Assembly: GCA_023436205.1 (NCBI GenBank)
Contig: JAEZKC010000014.1
Coordinates: 1 to 64,000 of the forward strand
DNA from: Fibrobacterota bacterium
GTDB lineage: Bacteria; Fibrobacterota; Chitinivibrionia; Chitinivibrionales; Chitinispirillaceae
DNA length: 64,000 nt
Direction: 5' to 3'
Position 1 is the stretch's first letter, and the number at the start of each line of letters is the position of its first letter. The notes below the pieces were generated by a model that was not told the DNA's origin, searched no databases, and saw only the letters and a list, made by a program, of their open reading frames with translations. This document shows positions 7,759 to 17,940 of this stretch, one piece after another. The position numbers were made by a program, and so were the translations under genes.

Positions 7759-10419
7759 TTATTCTGAAACTCCGATTTTTACCGTTTCCCGTATAGAGCG
7801 ACCATCGATATCTGTTACTCGGACCACGCACAGGTAAGACCCCGGGCTGACGCGTCGTCCACGGTTTGTGTGCAGATTCCAGAAAAGTCCGTAATCTTGA
7901 AATCCTGCTGCCATTTTGATTGGGAGATCGGAGACTATGCAGTTCCCTACCGCATCGAAAATCTTTGCTGAACCGAACCGCTCTTTGTACTCCTTGAGCG
8001 GCTTTCTTGCCCGGATTGCAACCAGTACACCGCGAGGTGATGGTATCCCATTCAGCACGTTTGCATAGAAAGTCCGGGTTAGTGGCGACAGCTCTGTACC
8101 GCCAGAGAAAGGATTGGGGGAGGCTGCTATCAGCAGATTGTTGGAACCACCCAGTTCAATGGTAACCCTTCGTGCTATTTTTAAAGGAGCGTTACCAGCC
8201 GCATCTGTGCTTCCTTTCACGAATTGAAGACTATCTTCATGCACCTTGATCACTTCATCCGGATTGTTTGCATTGCTGCGCACGATAATCAATTCCTGTG
8301 TGTACGCGCCACTTTCAGGCAGCAGTAAAACTGCATCCCCGATTACACTTTGACTGGTCTGAGAATCCCCTGCTCTGTAAAAATTGAACAGCTCTGAGGG
8401 GTTAACTCCGATAAGAATATCCCTGAGCACAGGCTCACTCAGTTTGATTCTCAAAGTATCGCTGTTTGCATCCAGCATGGGAGGGAAATAGGTTACCTTT
8501 TGGATTACCGGACCTGCTCCGTCTGAAATCATCGTTCCTGGGAGTTGGACGTAATTGACTGTGCCGTTGATCAGCACTGGAATTCGGCCACTCATCACCG
8601 GTGTCCAGCCTGTCTGAAGACCTAAATTGGTTACTTCCTCCAACTCTACCTGCCAGAGCGTGTCCTGGGCTGATGAGTGCGGGTGAATTCCAACCACTCG
8701 CAGATTTTTACCTGAACCTTGCATAAAGCTGATAAGTTGTGCGATCTCCTGAGTATCTACTGCTACAGCTTTGGTGAAGTACAGATCAATTCGGTCGAGG
8801 TAACCATTTCCATTGGTATCTCTGGTAATGGCATCTCTCAATAAAGATATATCCTCACAATTGACGGTGGCATTTGCAGGGATAAGTGTTCCTTCGCGCA
8901 CCTGAACCTCGGTAGTTCCCGGGCCTGAACGGATCACCAGGCCTATCCAGGAACTGTCTGCTTTGCCTTCCACAATGGCAGCTGATCTGTTGGAGGTGCT
9001 CCACTGGACCGTTTCGGTATTGGCAAATCTGATGTAATTGTCAAATCTGTCTCTCACAACCGCATACAGCTGGGTGGATGCCGCATTGTCTCCCAGCTTG
9101 ATTTCGATTGGTGGTGTGTTCTGATTCAGCATGGTTCCGCTTACTTCCGGCTGCTGCTGAAGATTCAGGTGGTGCGGGTCTGAAGGCATAACTACCACAG
9201 TGGCAGTTGTGCACAGGGTTGCCTGCGTTTCTGGATCGGTAACGCACGCGCTCACAAGCATCTCTCTCCAGGCTTTGGTCCCTGTAACAGTTGTAGTGGC
9301 ACCGGAGGACTGAGAGATGGAATCTCCTGGCTGAGCATCAAGGATCTGCCACTGCACCAGAGGGAGAAGATCATTCAACAGGCTGTCTTTCTGATCAAAA
9401 AGCCGGGCCTGCATGGTGATCTTTTCCCCTGCTTTGAGAGTATCGCTGTTTACAATGATTTCGATGCGGTTGGCAACTGAAAGAGTATGTGTAAGGGATG
9501 CATACATAACGGCATCGTAAATGATCTGTTGTGCTGCTGCATCGTTTCTTAAGAACTGGGGCTGAAAAGAGAGGGCAACAGCCCTTCGCACTATTTTGTT
9601 GGTAGTGGTATCCTGGATCGCCACTAGAGTATTTAGCTGGTCATTGTTTGCCGGCTGTGTTCTGCTATTCCAGTAGCCCTGCTGAAATCCCAGCATGGTG
9701 ATCCACTGGGGATAGAGTATCGTGTATTTATCGGCATCCGCCTGACATCTTCCATCTCCTACCGGATTGAACATCATAGTGCTGCCCTTGAGAATCGAAT
9801 CTACTGCATTGGAAATAATTCCATTTACGCCGGGATAGGCAAGTTGGCCATCACTTTTATAGAGCTTTACCTGTTCATCATTCTGTCTTAATAAGCCCAG
9901 CCATAAAGAATCAATCTGAGTGGCATCTCTCATTGGATCTGGTACATTATTTACTCCATCAAAACCAAAAACTTCACTGGCAAGATTACCCGCATCGTCA
10001 CCAACTGAAACAATACCGATACGTCTTTCCACCGATTCCCGGAAGATGTTCTCCAGTTCCGGCCCGTTCCAGCCAGTGGACCATCCGGCATTTGCGTGGA
10101 TAATTGTATGCGGAATGGTGTCTCCACCCCAAAGGTTTTTAACCTGTCGCCAGGTAACGTGGTTTGATGTTGTGTTTTTTAGTGTTTTCACATTGGGTAA
10201 CTGAAGAGTATCCAGCGCGTTAAGGATGAACTCCATAGTCTGCTGGCCTACCGGTTTGGTAGCACTGTTGCATGAACTGAGTCCGCTGGCATCGTTCCAA
10301 ATAATGACTATTCGGACCGTGTCTTCGTATTTTTGATCAACCCGGTAGCGGGCTTGAGCGAAAAGGTTACCACAGAAAAAAAGAAGTACTAACCACAAAT
10401 ACCTTTGTGTTAAACGCAT
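7759..10419 (-). CDS. Large secreted protein with Ca-binding-like loop and FlgD/T9SS-like C-terminal module
   Basis: The protein has 886 residues. The N-terminus has a signal peptide ending near FAQA at residues 20-23. Residues 30-330 look like an alpha/beta domain of unknown function, with HTIIHANAGW and IVSVGDDAGN strands. Middle regions are beta-rich and Ig-like. DTNGNGYLDRID near residue 533 resembles an EF-hand/dockerin calcium loop. The last roughly 120 residues begin at ASPNPFSGGTE and end in a FlgD-Ig-like module with SPGSYLCVVRV. That is the form used as a sorting module in T9SS-type secretion. It is a monocistronic minus-strand gene with a hairpin after its stop. I do not recognise a catalytic family; surface or extracellular location is inferred. 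Confidence 0.75.
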   Translation of the reverse strand: MRLTQRYLWLVLLFFCGNLFAQARYRVDQKYEDTVRIVIIWNDASGLSSCNSATKPVGQQTMEFILNALDTLQLPNVKTLKNTTSNHVTWRQVKNLWGGDTIPHTIIHANAGWSTGWNGPELENIFRESVERRIGIVSVGDDAGNLASEVFGFDGVNNVPDPMRDATQIDSLWLGLLRQNDEQVKLYKSDGQLAYPGVNGIISNAVDSILKGSTMMFNPVGDGRCQADADKYTILYPQWITMLGFQQGYWNSRTQPANNDQLNTLVAIQDTTTNKIVRRAVALSFQPQFLRNDAAAQQIIYDAVMYASLTHTLSVANRIEIIVNSDTLKAGEKITMQARLFDQKDSLLNDLLPLVQWQILDAQPGDSISQSSGATTTVTGTKAWREMLVSACVTDPETQATLCTTATVVVMPSDPHHLNLQQQPEVSGTMLNQNTPPIEIKLGDNAASTQLYAVVRDRFDNYIRFANTETVQWSTSNRSAAIVEGKADSSWIGLVIRSGPGTTEVQVREGTLIPANATVNCEDISLLRDAITRDTNGNGYLDRIDLYFTKAVAVDTQEIAQLISFMQGSGKNLRVVGIHPHSSAQDTLWQVELEEVTNLGLQTGWTPVMSGRIPVLINGTVNYVQLPGTMISDGAGPVIQKVTYFPPMLDANSDTLRIKLSEPVLRDILIGVNPSELFNFYRAGDSQTSQSVIGDAVLLLPESGAYTQELIIVRSNANNPDEVIKVHEDSLQFVKGSTDAAGNAPLKIARRVTIELGGSNNLLIAASPNPFSGGTELSPLTRTFYANVLNGIPSPRGVLVAIRARKPLKEYKERFGSAKIFDAVGNCIVSDLPIKMAAGFQDYGLFWNLHTNRGRRVSPGSYLCVVRVTDIDGRSIRETVKIGVSE

Positions 10420-10891
10420 AAATCCCCCCTTGGATTCTTCCCCAATGACACTTCTACTTATATTATAATAACGAAAGCTTGGAAATATATAGTTTTCCTA
10501 AAAAACTGTACTCATTTCAGGTACGAGCCGAGTAAATTAGGGGCAAATTGCATTCCCAAGGGAGTGGAGGAGCGTTATAATTGTTAAAAAGCAGAATTGG
10601 CATCTCTCATCCATCTTTCGGGCCGTTTCATTTGTGATCTCCCGGATCATTTACTATTTTGGTCCTCTCCTGTTTCCGTGAACCTGCCGTTATGGATGGA
10701 ATCAGCTGATTCATAAATGCCCATTTCATCGTTCTTTCGCCGACCTCGAAAAAAAACTCCCTTCCATAGCGCTTTCTCTTGACCATAAACCCAATATATT
10801 GTATCTTGAATTGTGTCATCCATCTACGGGTAGTGGATATAACTTTCTAAGTCAATGATTTTTCAGCGTCTGAGTTTCAAGGATTTTTTTA
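10420..10891. other. Intergenic region between divergent secreted-protein gene and smc
   Basis: These 472 bases must carry divergent promoters. The minus-strand side is AT-rich around 10460-10472 (TATTATAATA on the plus strand), a plausible -10 for the secreted-protein gene; no convincing -35 is seen. A 63-codon minus-strand frame at 10628-10819 has no ribosome-binding site or recognisable content. I see no RNA gene or repeat. Confidence 0.4.
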
Positions 10892-13800
10892 ATGATACTT
10901 CGAAAACTGTTGATCTACGGGTTCAAATCTTTTGCTGATAAGACCGAGTTGCGTTTCGGAGAGGGAATGACAGCGGTAATAGGTCCCAATGGTTGTGGAA
11001 AGAGCAACGTGGTGGATGCAATCCGCTGGGTGTTTGGTGAGCAGCGGGCTTCAATGCTCAGAAGTACCAATATGCAGGAGGTGATCTTTTCCGGAACTCA
11101 GAAACGCCAGCCTCTAAATATGGCCGAAGTTACTCTGGTGATTGAAAACAACAGGGGAGTGCTTCCAGTAGAGTACAGTGAAGTCTCCATTACCAGAAGA
11201 ATTTACAGAAGTGGTGAAAGTGAATACCGTATAAACAAAGTTCCCTGCAGGCTCAGGGATATTCAGAATCTGTTTCTGGATACCGGTGTCGGCAGCGCGG
11301 CCTATACTACTATAGAAAACTCCATGATAAACGCCATCCTCTCCGATAAAGCGGAGGAGAGGCGGATACTTTTTGAGGAAGCGGCAGGTATTGGTAAATA
11401 CAAGCAGCGCAGAAAAGAGAGTCAGCGTCAGCTTGAAAAAACGCGTCAGGATCTTCTTCGAATTAATGACAAGGTGCAGGAGGCAGACCGCCAGGTGCGC
11501 ATGCTTGCGCGCCATGTGGAAAAAGCCAAACGCTACAAGAGTTACTTCGAGGACCTCAAGGCTCTGGAGGTAGGATTTGAGAACCGCAGATACATGAGCC
11601 TTACATCTGCAATGAAGCAGCGGAAGACTTTTCTGGATGAAGTAGAAGCCAAACGTGAAGTGCTTCGGGCTCAGATAGCCGCATCAGAATCGCGTATCGA
11701 AAAAATGCAGCTTGCTGCTCTTGAAAAGGAGAAGGAGCTTGAGATTGCCGGACGCAATGTCAGTGAGGCTAATGAGAAAATTATCCGCATTGACAGGGAT
11801 GTGTCTGTTTCTTCGGAACGGCTTAATAACCTGAGGCAGAACGTGGAGCGTTTTGATCAGGACGTGTTGTCTCTTGACAAACAGATCGAGGAGAGCATTG
11901 TTCTGCGCACTCAGATCGAGAAAAGTATTATCGATCGTGAAGCTCAGCTGCAGAAAAGCTCGGAGAGAGTTCAGGGTGCAAATGATGAGCTTGCCCGTTT
12001 TGATGAACGGCTCCAGGTTAAGCGCCACGAAGCTGATCAGCTCGGACGTGATCAGATTGAACTCATTAACCAGCTGGGCGATTCTAAAAACCAGCTCAGC
12101 ACCACTAAATCCAACCTCAGCAATTCACTTGAGCGCCGCGACCGTGATGAACGGGAAATTTTGAACCTTGAATCAAGGCTTGAGGAGTATCAGGAAGCGA
12201 TCGAGGTATGCCGCCGGCAGCTTTCTGAAGTGGATATTGCCAATCGTAATCATCTGCAGTCAAGAGAAGTGCTTCTTGGGCGCATAGAGAAGGAAGAGGA
12301 ACGGTATCGCAGCCTCGTTGAGCGGGAAAAACATCTTGAGGCGCAGATTGCTTCCAATAAATCGCAGCTTAAATTTCTGGCCGGACTCGATGCAGCTTTC
12401 GAGGGATACGAAAGCGGAGTAAAGGCCCTGCTTACGGCTAAACCCGCAGGTCTTCGTGGTATTGTAGCCGATCTGGTCAATGTCACTGATGACAAGCTTC
12501 TGCCGCTTGTGGAAAAAATGCTGGGCAATACTATTCAGACAGTGGTTTTCGATACAGATGCGCAGCTTGCTGAAGCCGTTTCATTCTTGCGCAACGAGAA
12601 GACCGGCTCGGCTTGCATGATTTCTCTGGAAAGACTGAGAAACATTTCACTTCCAAATACTATTCAGAGTGCAAATGTTCAATCCGTCAGAACTTTCGTG
12701 AAACCTGTCGAAGGTTGCTCTGAACTGGCAGACTTTTTCTTTAACCGACTGGCAGTTACGGAAGACTTTTCAAGCGCCAGTAGAGCAGCGCTCGAGAGTG
12801 GTTTTGGCTCCACCGTTATTTCCAGAGATGGGATAATATGCAGAGGTGATGGTTCGGTGGTGGCTGGTGAGCCTAAAAAGGAAAAGGCAGGTATTCTACA
12901 GCGTAAACAGCAGATTGAGAAGCTTACGCTCGATATCGATCAGTTCGATAAGGAACACCAGGCTATTCTTGTTGAGAAAGACGCATGTGTAATCAATCGT
13001 GATGAGGCCAAAGTTGCCCTGATTGAGATTGACGAAAAGATCAATAGAGGCCAGCGTGAGCAGCAGGAACAGCAGACCACTATCAGACATTATGAGAACG
13101 AGACTCACAACATAATGACCAGGCTTCAGGGACTCAGGCCGGAGCTTGATGGTTTGGGCTCCAAAATAAGGGAACTTGAAGAGGCCATTTCCACCGGAGA
13201 GGCTGAAGTGGCCTCATTTGAGAGTCGTCGTGATGGTCTGGAAGAACAGGTAGAACAGGCGAGAGCCGGCGTCAGAGGCATGGAGGAAGAGCGCAGAGCT
13301 CTTGTTGAACATCTCAAGAATATCGAACTTGAGGTTCACGGGCTCAAGAACCGAATCGCTCAGGACCGCAGAGATGTCGAACGCCTTACAAAAGATATAA
13401 AGACCTTCGGTGAGAGAAAACAGTCCAAAGCTGATGACAAAAGAAGAAGCCTCACTGAAATCGCGGATCTGGACAATTATCAGACATCACTGGGGCAGGA
13501 CCTTGAAGCTGCCAAAGAAAAACGTCTTGAACTTGAGGCTGTTCGTGACGCTGTTCGTGAGGATTACAATGCCCGGCTGCATGAAATTGATCAGTCCCGC
13601 AAAGAGATAAAAGGAGTACAGTCAGAACTTGAGGAGATCGCAAACCAGGTGCATGACAGCGAACTCAAGCAGACTCGCGATGAGCAGGAACGTCGTCGTA
13701 TTCGGGAGAGAATCTGGGAAGCTTACGAACTGGATCTGGAAACACCTCCGGAGGGATTACCTGTCATTGATGAAGAGGACAGTGCAGTGGTTCAGAATAT

Positions 13801-14443
13801 CTCCATGCTCAAGGAACGTATCAAGCATGTGGGTCAGGTTAACATGGCTGCTCTTGAGGATTATGAAACAGAGAGCCAGCGCTTGAAGGAGCTGACCGAG
13901 CAGCGCGATGATTTGCAGAACGCGGTAGATGAGCTTGACAAAGCTATTAAAAAGCTCGACAGAGAGGCTCGCGCCCAGTTTCTCGCCACTTTCGACCAGG
14001 TACAGAAATACTTTACAGAGATGTTCACCACCCTCTTTGAAGGGGGAGAGGCAAATATTCAGCTTCAGGAAAATGTGGATCCCCTGGAGGCGGAGATTCT
14101 TATCAATGCCAGGCCGGCAGGAAAGAAGATGCGCGGTGTTCAGCTTCTTTCCGGTGGAGAGCGTGCACTGACAGCCATTTCTCTTCTGTTTGCACTTTAT
14201 CTGGTCAAGCCATCAGCGTATTGTATCCTTGACGAACTTGATGCTCCTCTGGATGAGTCAAATGTGGGCAGATTTGTGAAAGTTCTTCGCAAATTTGCCG
14301 AAAAGACACAGTTTATTGTTATCACTCATAATAAACGCACCATGGAGGCGGCTGATCTGCTTTACGGTGTTACTCAGCAGGAAAAAGGAATATCAACAAT
14401 TGTGTCGGTCAAATTTGATGATCCGGCATTGCAGGCAGCTTGA
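10892..14443 (+). CDS. smc: Chromosome segregation protein SMC
   Basis: The protein has 1183 residues, normal for bacterial SMC. Walker A GPNGCGKSN lies at residues 31-39. Long heptad-rich coiled coils run from about 165 to 500 and 680 to 1000, separated by a hinge near 510-660 (LRGIVADLVNV onward). The C-terminal head has the ABC signature LSGGERALTA near residue 1085 and Walker B CILDELDAPLD near 1111. SMC is an ATP-driven DNA-loop extruder that works with ScpA/ScpB in chromosome compaction; neither partner is encoded in the window. AAGGA precedes ATG 10892. It converges with the 14488 gene, 44 bp apart. Confidence 0.98.
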   Translation: MILRKLLIYGFKSFADKTELRFGEGMTAVIGPNGCGKSNVVDAIRWVFGEQRASMLRSTNMQEVIFSGTQKRQPLNMAEVTLVIENNRGVLPVEYSEVSITRRIYRSGESEYRINKVPCRLRDIQNLFLDTGVGSAAYTTIENSMINAILSDKAEERRILFEEAAGIGKYKQRRKESQRQLEKTRQDLLRINDKVQEADRQVRMLARHVEKAKRYKSYFEDLKALEVGFENRRYMSLTSAMKQRKTFLDEVEAKREVLRAQIAASESRIEKMQLAALEKEKELEIAGRNVSEANEKIIRIDRDVSVSSERLNNLRQNVERFDQDVLSLDKQIEESIVLRTQIEKSIIDREAQLQKSSERVQGANDELARFDERLQVKRHEADQLGRDQIELINQLGDSKNQLSTTKSNLSNSLERRDRDEREILNLESRLEEYQEAIEVCRRQLSEVDIANRNHLQSREVLLGRIEKEEERYRSLVEREKHLEAQIASNKSQLKFLAGLDAAFEGYESGVKALLTAKPAGLRGIVADLVNVTDDKLLPLVEKMLGNTIQTVVFDTDAQLAEAVSFLRNEKTGSACMISLERLRNISLPNTIQSANVQSVRTFVKPVEGCSELADFFFNRLAVTEDFSSASRAALESGFGSTVISRDGIICRGDGSVVAGEPKKEKAGILQRKQQIEKLTLDIDQFDKEHQAILVEKDACVINRDEAKVALIEIDEKINRGQREQQEQQTTIRHYENETHNIMTRLQGLRPELDGLGSKIRELEEAISTGEAEVASFESRRDGLEEQVEQARAGVRGMEEERRALVEHLKNIELEVHGLKNRIAQDRRDVERLTKDIKTFGERKQSKADDKRRSLTEIADLDNYQTSLGQDLEAAKEKRLELEAVRDAVREDYNARLHEIDQSRKEIKGVQSELEEIANQVHDSELKQTRDEQERRRIRERIWEAYELDLETPPEGLPVIDEEDSAVVQNISMLKERIKHVGQVNMAALEDYETESQRLKELTEQRDDLQNAVDELDKAIKKLDREARAQFLATFDQVQKYFTEMFTTLFEGGEANIQLQENVDPLEAEILINARPAGKKMRGVQLLSGGERALTAISLLFALYLVKPSAYCILDELDAPLDESNVGRFVKVLRKFAEKTQFIVITHNKRTMEAADLLYGVTQQEKGISTIVSVKFDDPALQAA

Positions 14444-14487
14444 ACTGATAAGCAAAAGGATTTGTGGGAATTGTGACAGGGGAGCAA

Positions 14488-16590
14488 TTAATCGGCTTCT
14501 TCCCTGTGGTTTTTCTGGCTCAGTTCCAAGTAGCTTTTCAGGTCAATCGTTTTTTCATTCGGTAGAGTGATTGAGACTTTAATTTTAACGTGAACTTCCT
14601 GTCCATCAAGAGAAAAATTGATCTCTTCAGCTTTCTTTTTAAGACGGCACTGCACTACTTTAGCCCCCTCGCCATCAGTCATGGCAAGTATCATGAGGAT
14701 AGACGGCGGATCTGAAATGTCAGTCGAACCTATTAAATCTATATCCCGAAGGAGTGCTTTGGCGCAGTTGAAAAGTTGAGGAAGAAGTTCTGCATGCTCC
14801 TCAAGTGCGGGAATGTGCTCCTGATTGTTCGTCACAACTTTGCTTATTGATGCGGTCAATGATGAAAAGGGAGTTTTATATCTAAGGTGTTGCTTAATTT
14901 CCCTGTTGATAAGGAAAAGCATGTTGTTCGAACCAAGTGCGCTGGAGGGAAGAATTATTTTACCGCCACTTTTGACCTGTCTTGTAAGAAGTTTGAAGAA
15001 ATCTTGTATCTGCTGTTCGTCATAACCGCGCGCTTTGAGGGCTGCAGTAAGTGAATTTTGAGTATGTGCCTGATTCAGAGATGATCCCGCAAAGTTCCGC
15101 ACAGTATCCGAAATAGTTTCCAACCCTCTATCACCACTGGAACTAATGAGATTTGAGATCCACTCGTCCGATGCAGAATTGGCAGTGTTATCAAATCGCT
15201 CGGTAAGTAATTGCTTTGTTTTAAGCAGGACCGGTTCTTCAATACCCTTTTGCTTGAGCTGGGAGAAAAGCTGACTTTCAAGCTGCGCCAGGACCTTTTT
15301 AAGTGCTTGTCCTCCCTGGGGCCCGGAAGTATCTGGAGACTGCAATGCCATTTTGGTGCAGACTTCCTCAATATAGTTTGTCAAAATTTCAGAAAGTCTA
15401 GAAGTATCCTGTTCATTGCCCTGGCGAATTTCCGAAGCGAGGAGAATCAGTTGTGCGGCCTCCTCAGGTTTCGATTTTATGGCCTCGACTAGATCATTCA
15501 CCGATGCACCAATCACTCCGGCCGCTTCCTGAAGTGAGCCGGAAAGGGCTTCGCTTTCCACTTCTGTGTCAAGCATACGTATAAGTTGCAGATAGTCTGA
15601 AAGAGACATTCCTTCTGAAAGCAGCATCTGTTTTAGTCGAGGGAGGACCTGCATCAGCTCCGAAAAATCGGGAAGCATGCGGCGGATTACCTGTGTGAGC
15701 CTTTTAAGAGAGAGTTTCCCTGCACTGTATTCTTCCTTAACCAGCTTCACAATAGCATCACAGGTGAGTTCATTCATCTGGTTATAAAGCAGACTGGTGG
15801 ATTTAAGCATTCTGCCGGTAACTTTCTGTACTTCGATAGCTTCCGCCAGATCATTTCTCAAGGCGCAGATACCTTCAAGTAATTCTTCAACAGTGTGGGG
15901 TTGTGCCGAAGAGACTTCCGCCCGCAGTTTGCCGAATGTATTGCGGACTTGATCGGGATTGCTGGTCTCAGAGAGAATGGATGCTGCTTCACGTGGTTTT
16001 TCCAAAAGGGCGCTTAAGGAAAGCACCTGTTCTATTTGCTTGATGGCATCACTGCTTAGGCCACCCGTGGAAAGAGAGTTTGAAAGGGCAGAAGCCGCAT
16101 TGGACTGATTGGTATTGTTTGTCACTTCTGCGAGCTGATCGGCAGTTATCTTGCCGTATTTCACATAGTTAATTCGTACACCGGGAATAGTATCATTGGT
16201 GAAACTTGCAACCTTCTGTTTTGCTGATGCAATATTGGATATATCACCCGCGGTTTGCAGCAGCTTTTCAATTGCAGAAAGGCTTACTCCGAAATTAAAA
16301 CTTACCGAGTTGATGCCGATTTTATCGAAATGCATGATCAATTTACCGGCATTTGCAGTTTTGTCAAGAGCCCAGTCTTCAACAAGGAATGTTCCCTGGT
16401 TTATAATAAATGAAATCAGGTGCTGCTTTGAAAGTCCTTTGGAAAGAGACTCGTGAAAAGTACCGGCATTTTTAATGGCAGTGGGGTGATTGCATCCATA
16501 CAGAATGGCGCTGTTGATGAGCATAATGAACTGACGAGCTATGAATTCGGCTTCCTTTTGATCAATTTTGGCCTGCTCACCGCTGCTCAT
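14488..16590 (-). CDS. Uncharacterised cytoplasmic protein with degenerate GGDEF-like C-terminal domain
   Basis: The protein has 700 residues, is helical through most of its length and has no signal peptide or membrane segment. Residues about 562-690 read like a GGDEF fold: NREIKQHLRYKTPFS is the typical entry helix, and RDIDLIGSTDISDPPS sits where the GG(D/E)EF turn should be, followed by ILMILAMTD. The catalytic Gly-Gly-Asp/Glu-Glu-Phe residues are absent, so cyclase activity is unlikely. Its ATG overlaps the stop of the upstream kinase gene (ATGA, 16587-16590), so the two are probably co-translated. The GGDEF resemblance is by eye and needs profile confirmation; the N-terminal 550 residues are unrecognised. 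Confidence 0.7.
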   Translation of the reverse strand: MSSGEQAKIDQKEAEFIARQFIMLINSAILYGCNHPTAIKNAGTFHESLSKGLSKQHLISFIINQGTFLVEDWALDKTANAGKLIMHFDKIGINSVSFNFGVSLSAIEKLLQTAGDISNIASAKQKVASFTNDTIPGVRINYVKYGKITADQLAEVTNNTNQSNAASALSNSLSTGGLSSDAIKQIEQVLSLSALLEKPREAASILSETSNPDQVRNTFGKLRAEVSSAQPHTVEELLEGICALRNDLAEAIEVQKVTGRMLKSTSLLYNQMNELTCDAIVKLVKEEYSAGKLSLKRLTQVIRRMLPDFSELMQVLPRLKQMLLSEGMSLSDYLQLIRMLDTEVESEALSGSLQEAAGVIGASVNDLVEAIKSKPEEAAQLILLASEIRQGNEQDTSRLSEILTNYIEEVCTKMALQSPDTSGPQGGQALKKVLAQLESQLFSQLKQKGIEEPVLLKTKQLLTERFDNTANSASDEWISNLISSSGDRGLETISDTVRNFAGSSLNQAHTQNSLTAALKARGYDEQQIQDFFKLLTRQVKSGGKIILPSSALGSNNMLFLINREIKQHLRYKTPFSSLTASISKVVTNNQEHIPALEEHAELLPQLFNCAKALLRDIDLIGSTDISDPPSILMILAMTDGEGAKVVQCRLKKKAEEINFSLDGQEVHVKIKVSITLPNEKTIDLKSYLELSQKNHREEAD

Positions 16591-17489
16591 CTCTGCTCCA
16601 TAGATTTAAGGTAGGCCTGCAGTTCGTTACGCATTTGAGCGCAGGTCTGGTAGCGCATTTCCGGGCTGCTGGAAATTGCTTTGAGGATTATCTGCTCCAG
16701 TTCAAAATCGATCCTCTGACTGTGACGTGCGGGAGTAAAGGAGAAAAAGGAGTCCGGTTTATATGCTTTCAGTCCGACAAGTTTGGTGGCTGGAAGCGAA
16801 GGAGAAGGAAGCGAGCCGGCGAGGCATTCCCAAACGACTACACCGGCAGAATAAATATCTGCCCGTGCATCTGTGGTCTCACCTTTGGCCTGTTCCGGGG
16901 CGATATAGAGCGGTGTTCCCCTTACAAAACGGGCATCCTCTTCAGTTACAAATGTGCGTGCGATTCCGAAATCCACTAGAAATGGTCTGCCGCTCGAGCC
17001 CTCAATCAGTACATTACCCGGCTTTACATCCTGATGTACGATATCCTGCTCATGTGCATAATCGAGGGCATCCAGTACTGAAATCATTATCTCTAAAGTT
17101 TTTGGAACTGGAAGGAGCCTTTTTGATGGCAATGGGTGATGAGAAAGCCTTTTTATCATAGATTGCAAGCTCTCACCATCTATGAACTGCATGGTGATGA
17201 AGAGAAACTCTTCTGTCTCACCGACATCAAAAACTGTTACGATATTAGGATGATTCAGTACCGCTACCGTTTCAGCCTCATCCCTGATTTTCATTATTGA
17301 ATCATCATCATTCTCTTCTTTTGGGATGAGTTTTATGGCGATCTTGCGCTTAAGAGATTTCTGGAAAGCCATATAGACTAATCCGGATGCACCACGCCCT
17401 AAAAGTCCCAGAATGGTGACTCCAGAGATTTCTTTTCCGATCATTCTGTCGGGATCGGAAAAAATGCTGTTTTGTTTATTCATCAGCAT
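16587..17489 (-). CDS. Soluble Ser/Thr protein kinase (PknB-like), non-RD
   Basis: This is essentially a bare kinase domain of 300 residues. The glycine loop is GLLGRGASGLVY (28-39), the ATP Lys is AIK53, and the helix-C Glu is 71 or 73. The catalytic loop HQDVKPGN spans 152-159, DFG 173-175, and TPLYIAPEQ marks the activation-segment end. All catalytic residues are present, but the Arg of HRD is Gln153, making it a non-RD kinase whose activation may not depend on activation-loop phosphorylation. There is no membrane segment or extracellular sensor, unlike typical PknB. It is first in a two-gene operon, with a 4-bp overlap to the 700-residue protein, a plausible substrate or scaffold (inference). 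Confidence 0.9.
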   Translation of the reverse strand: MLMNKQNSIFSDPDRMIGKEISGVTILGLLGRGASGLVYMAFQKSLKRKIAIKLIPKEENDDDSIMKIRDEAETVAVLNHPNIVTVFDVGETEEFLFITMQFIDGESLQSMIKRLSHHPLPSKRLLPVPKTLEIMISVLDALDYAHEQDIVHQDVKPGNVLIEGSSGRPFLVDFGIARTFVTEEDARFVRGTPLYIAPEQAKGETTDARADIYSAGVVVWECLAGSLPSPSLPATKLVGLKAYKPDSFFSFTPARHSQRIDFELEQIILKAISSSPEMRYQTCAQMRNELQAYLKSMEQR

Positions 17490-17757
17490 ATGGTGTTTAA
17501 ACGTGGTAGTCAGAAGGTTTCATTGCATTGGATGCATAAATATACTACACAAATACTTGATTGTAGAAACGATTTCAAGGAATTTGAGCCCTCAAGCAGA
17601 ATTGTGATTATTCTCTGAAAAGTGTTCATTTTGTGTGATATAGATATTGTAAGGAGAATGCTGAGCCGGACTCCTTATCATATTGTTAATGCTTTTTGGG
17701 TGACAAATAAGGCGGGAGGGGCAGGAGGGGGGTGAATGAAGAGACGTAATTGATAAG

Positions 17758-17843
17758 CTCTGATGACTATTTAGATGTTTCTTCGGTGCGGGAGATGCTT
17801 CCGGTGACCTGCGAGGCGTCTTGGCCGATAGAAGTGAATATTT
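17758..17843 (-). repeat. Dispersed ~85-bp repeat, copy 1
   Basis: On the minus strand this matches 21533-21612 over about 80 bp at roughly 70% identity by eye, with the block GACGCCTNGCAGGTCACC nearly invariant. Both copies keep an open minus-strand frame reading G-x-DA-x-QVT and closing at a stop codon in almost the same place (TAG here, 17767-17769). It may be the decayed 3' end of a lost gene or a non-coding repeat. It lies 58 bp from hairpin copy A. Confidence 0.55.
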
Positions 17844-17901
17844 ATAAGGTGCTTAGGGGTATTTTGCTCGGGTGGGAGGGGTGCGCGGCCTGTGGGTGGC
17901 A

Positions 17902-17940
17902 TCAAAGGTGAATTAAGGCTCTTTCTAAATTCATCTTTGA
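17902..17940. repeat. RAYT-associated hairpin repeat, copy A (diverged)
   Basis: Left arm TCAAAGGTGAATTA and right arm TAAATTCATCTTTGA, with a loop of about 10 nt. It matches the family consensus CTCAAAGATGAATTA / TAATTCATCTTTGAG with one change in the left arm and an extra A in the right. See copies B-F. Confidence 0.75.

Noticed and set aside
10628..10819. 63-codon minus-strand frame upstream of smc
   Set aside because: No ribosome-binding site, no recognisable content; could not be supported as a gene.
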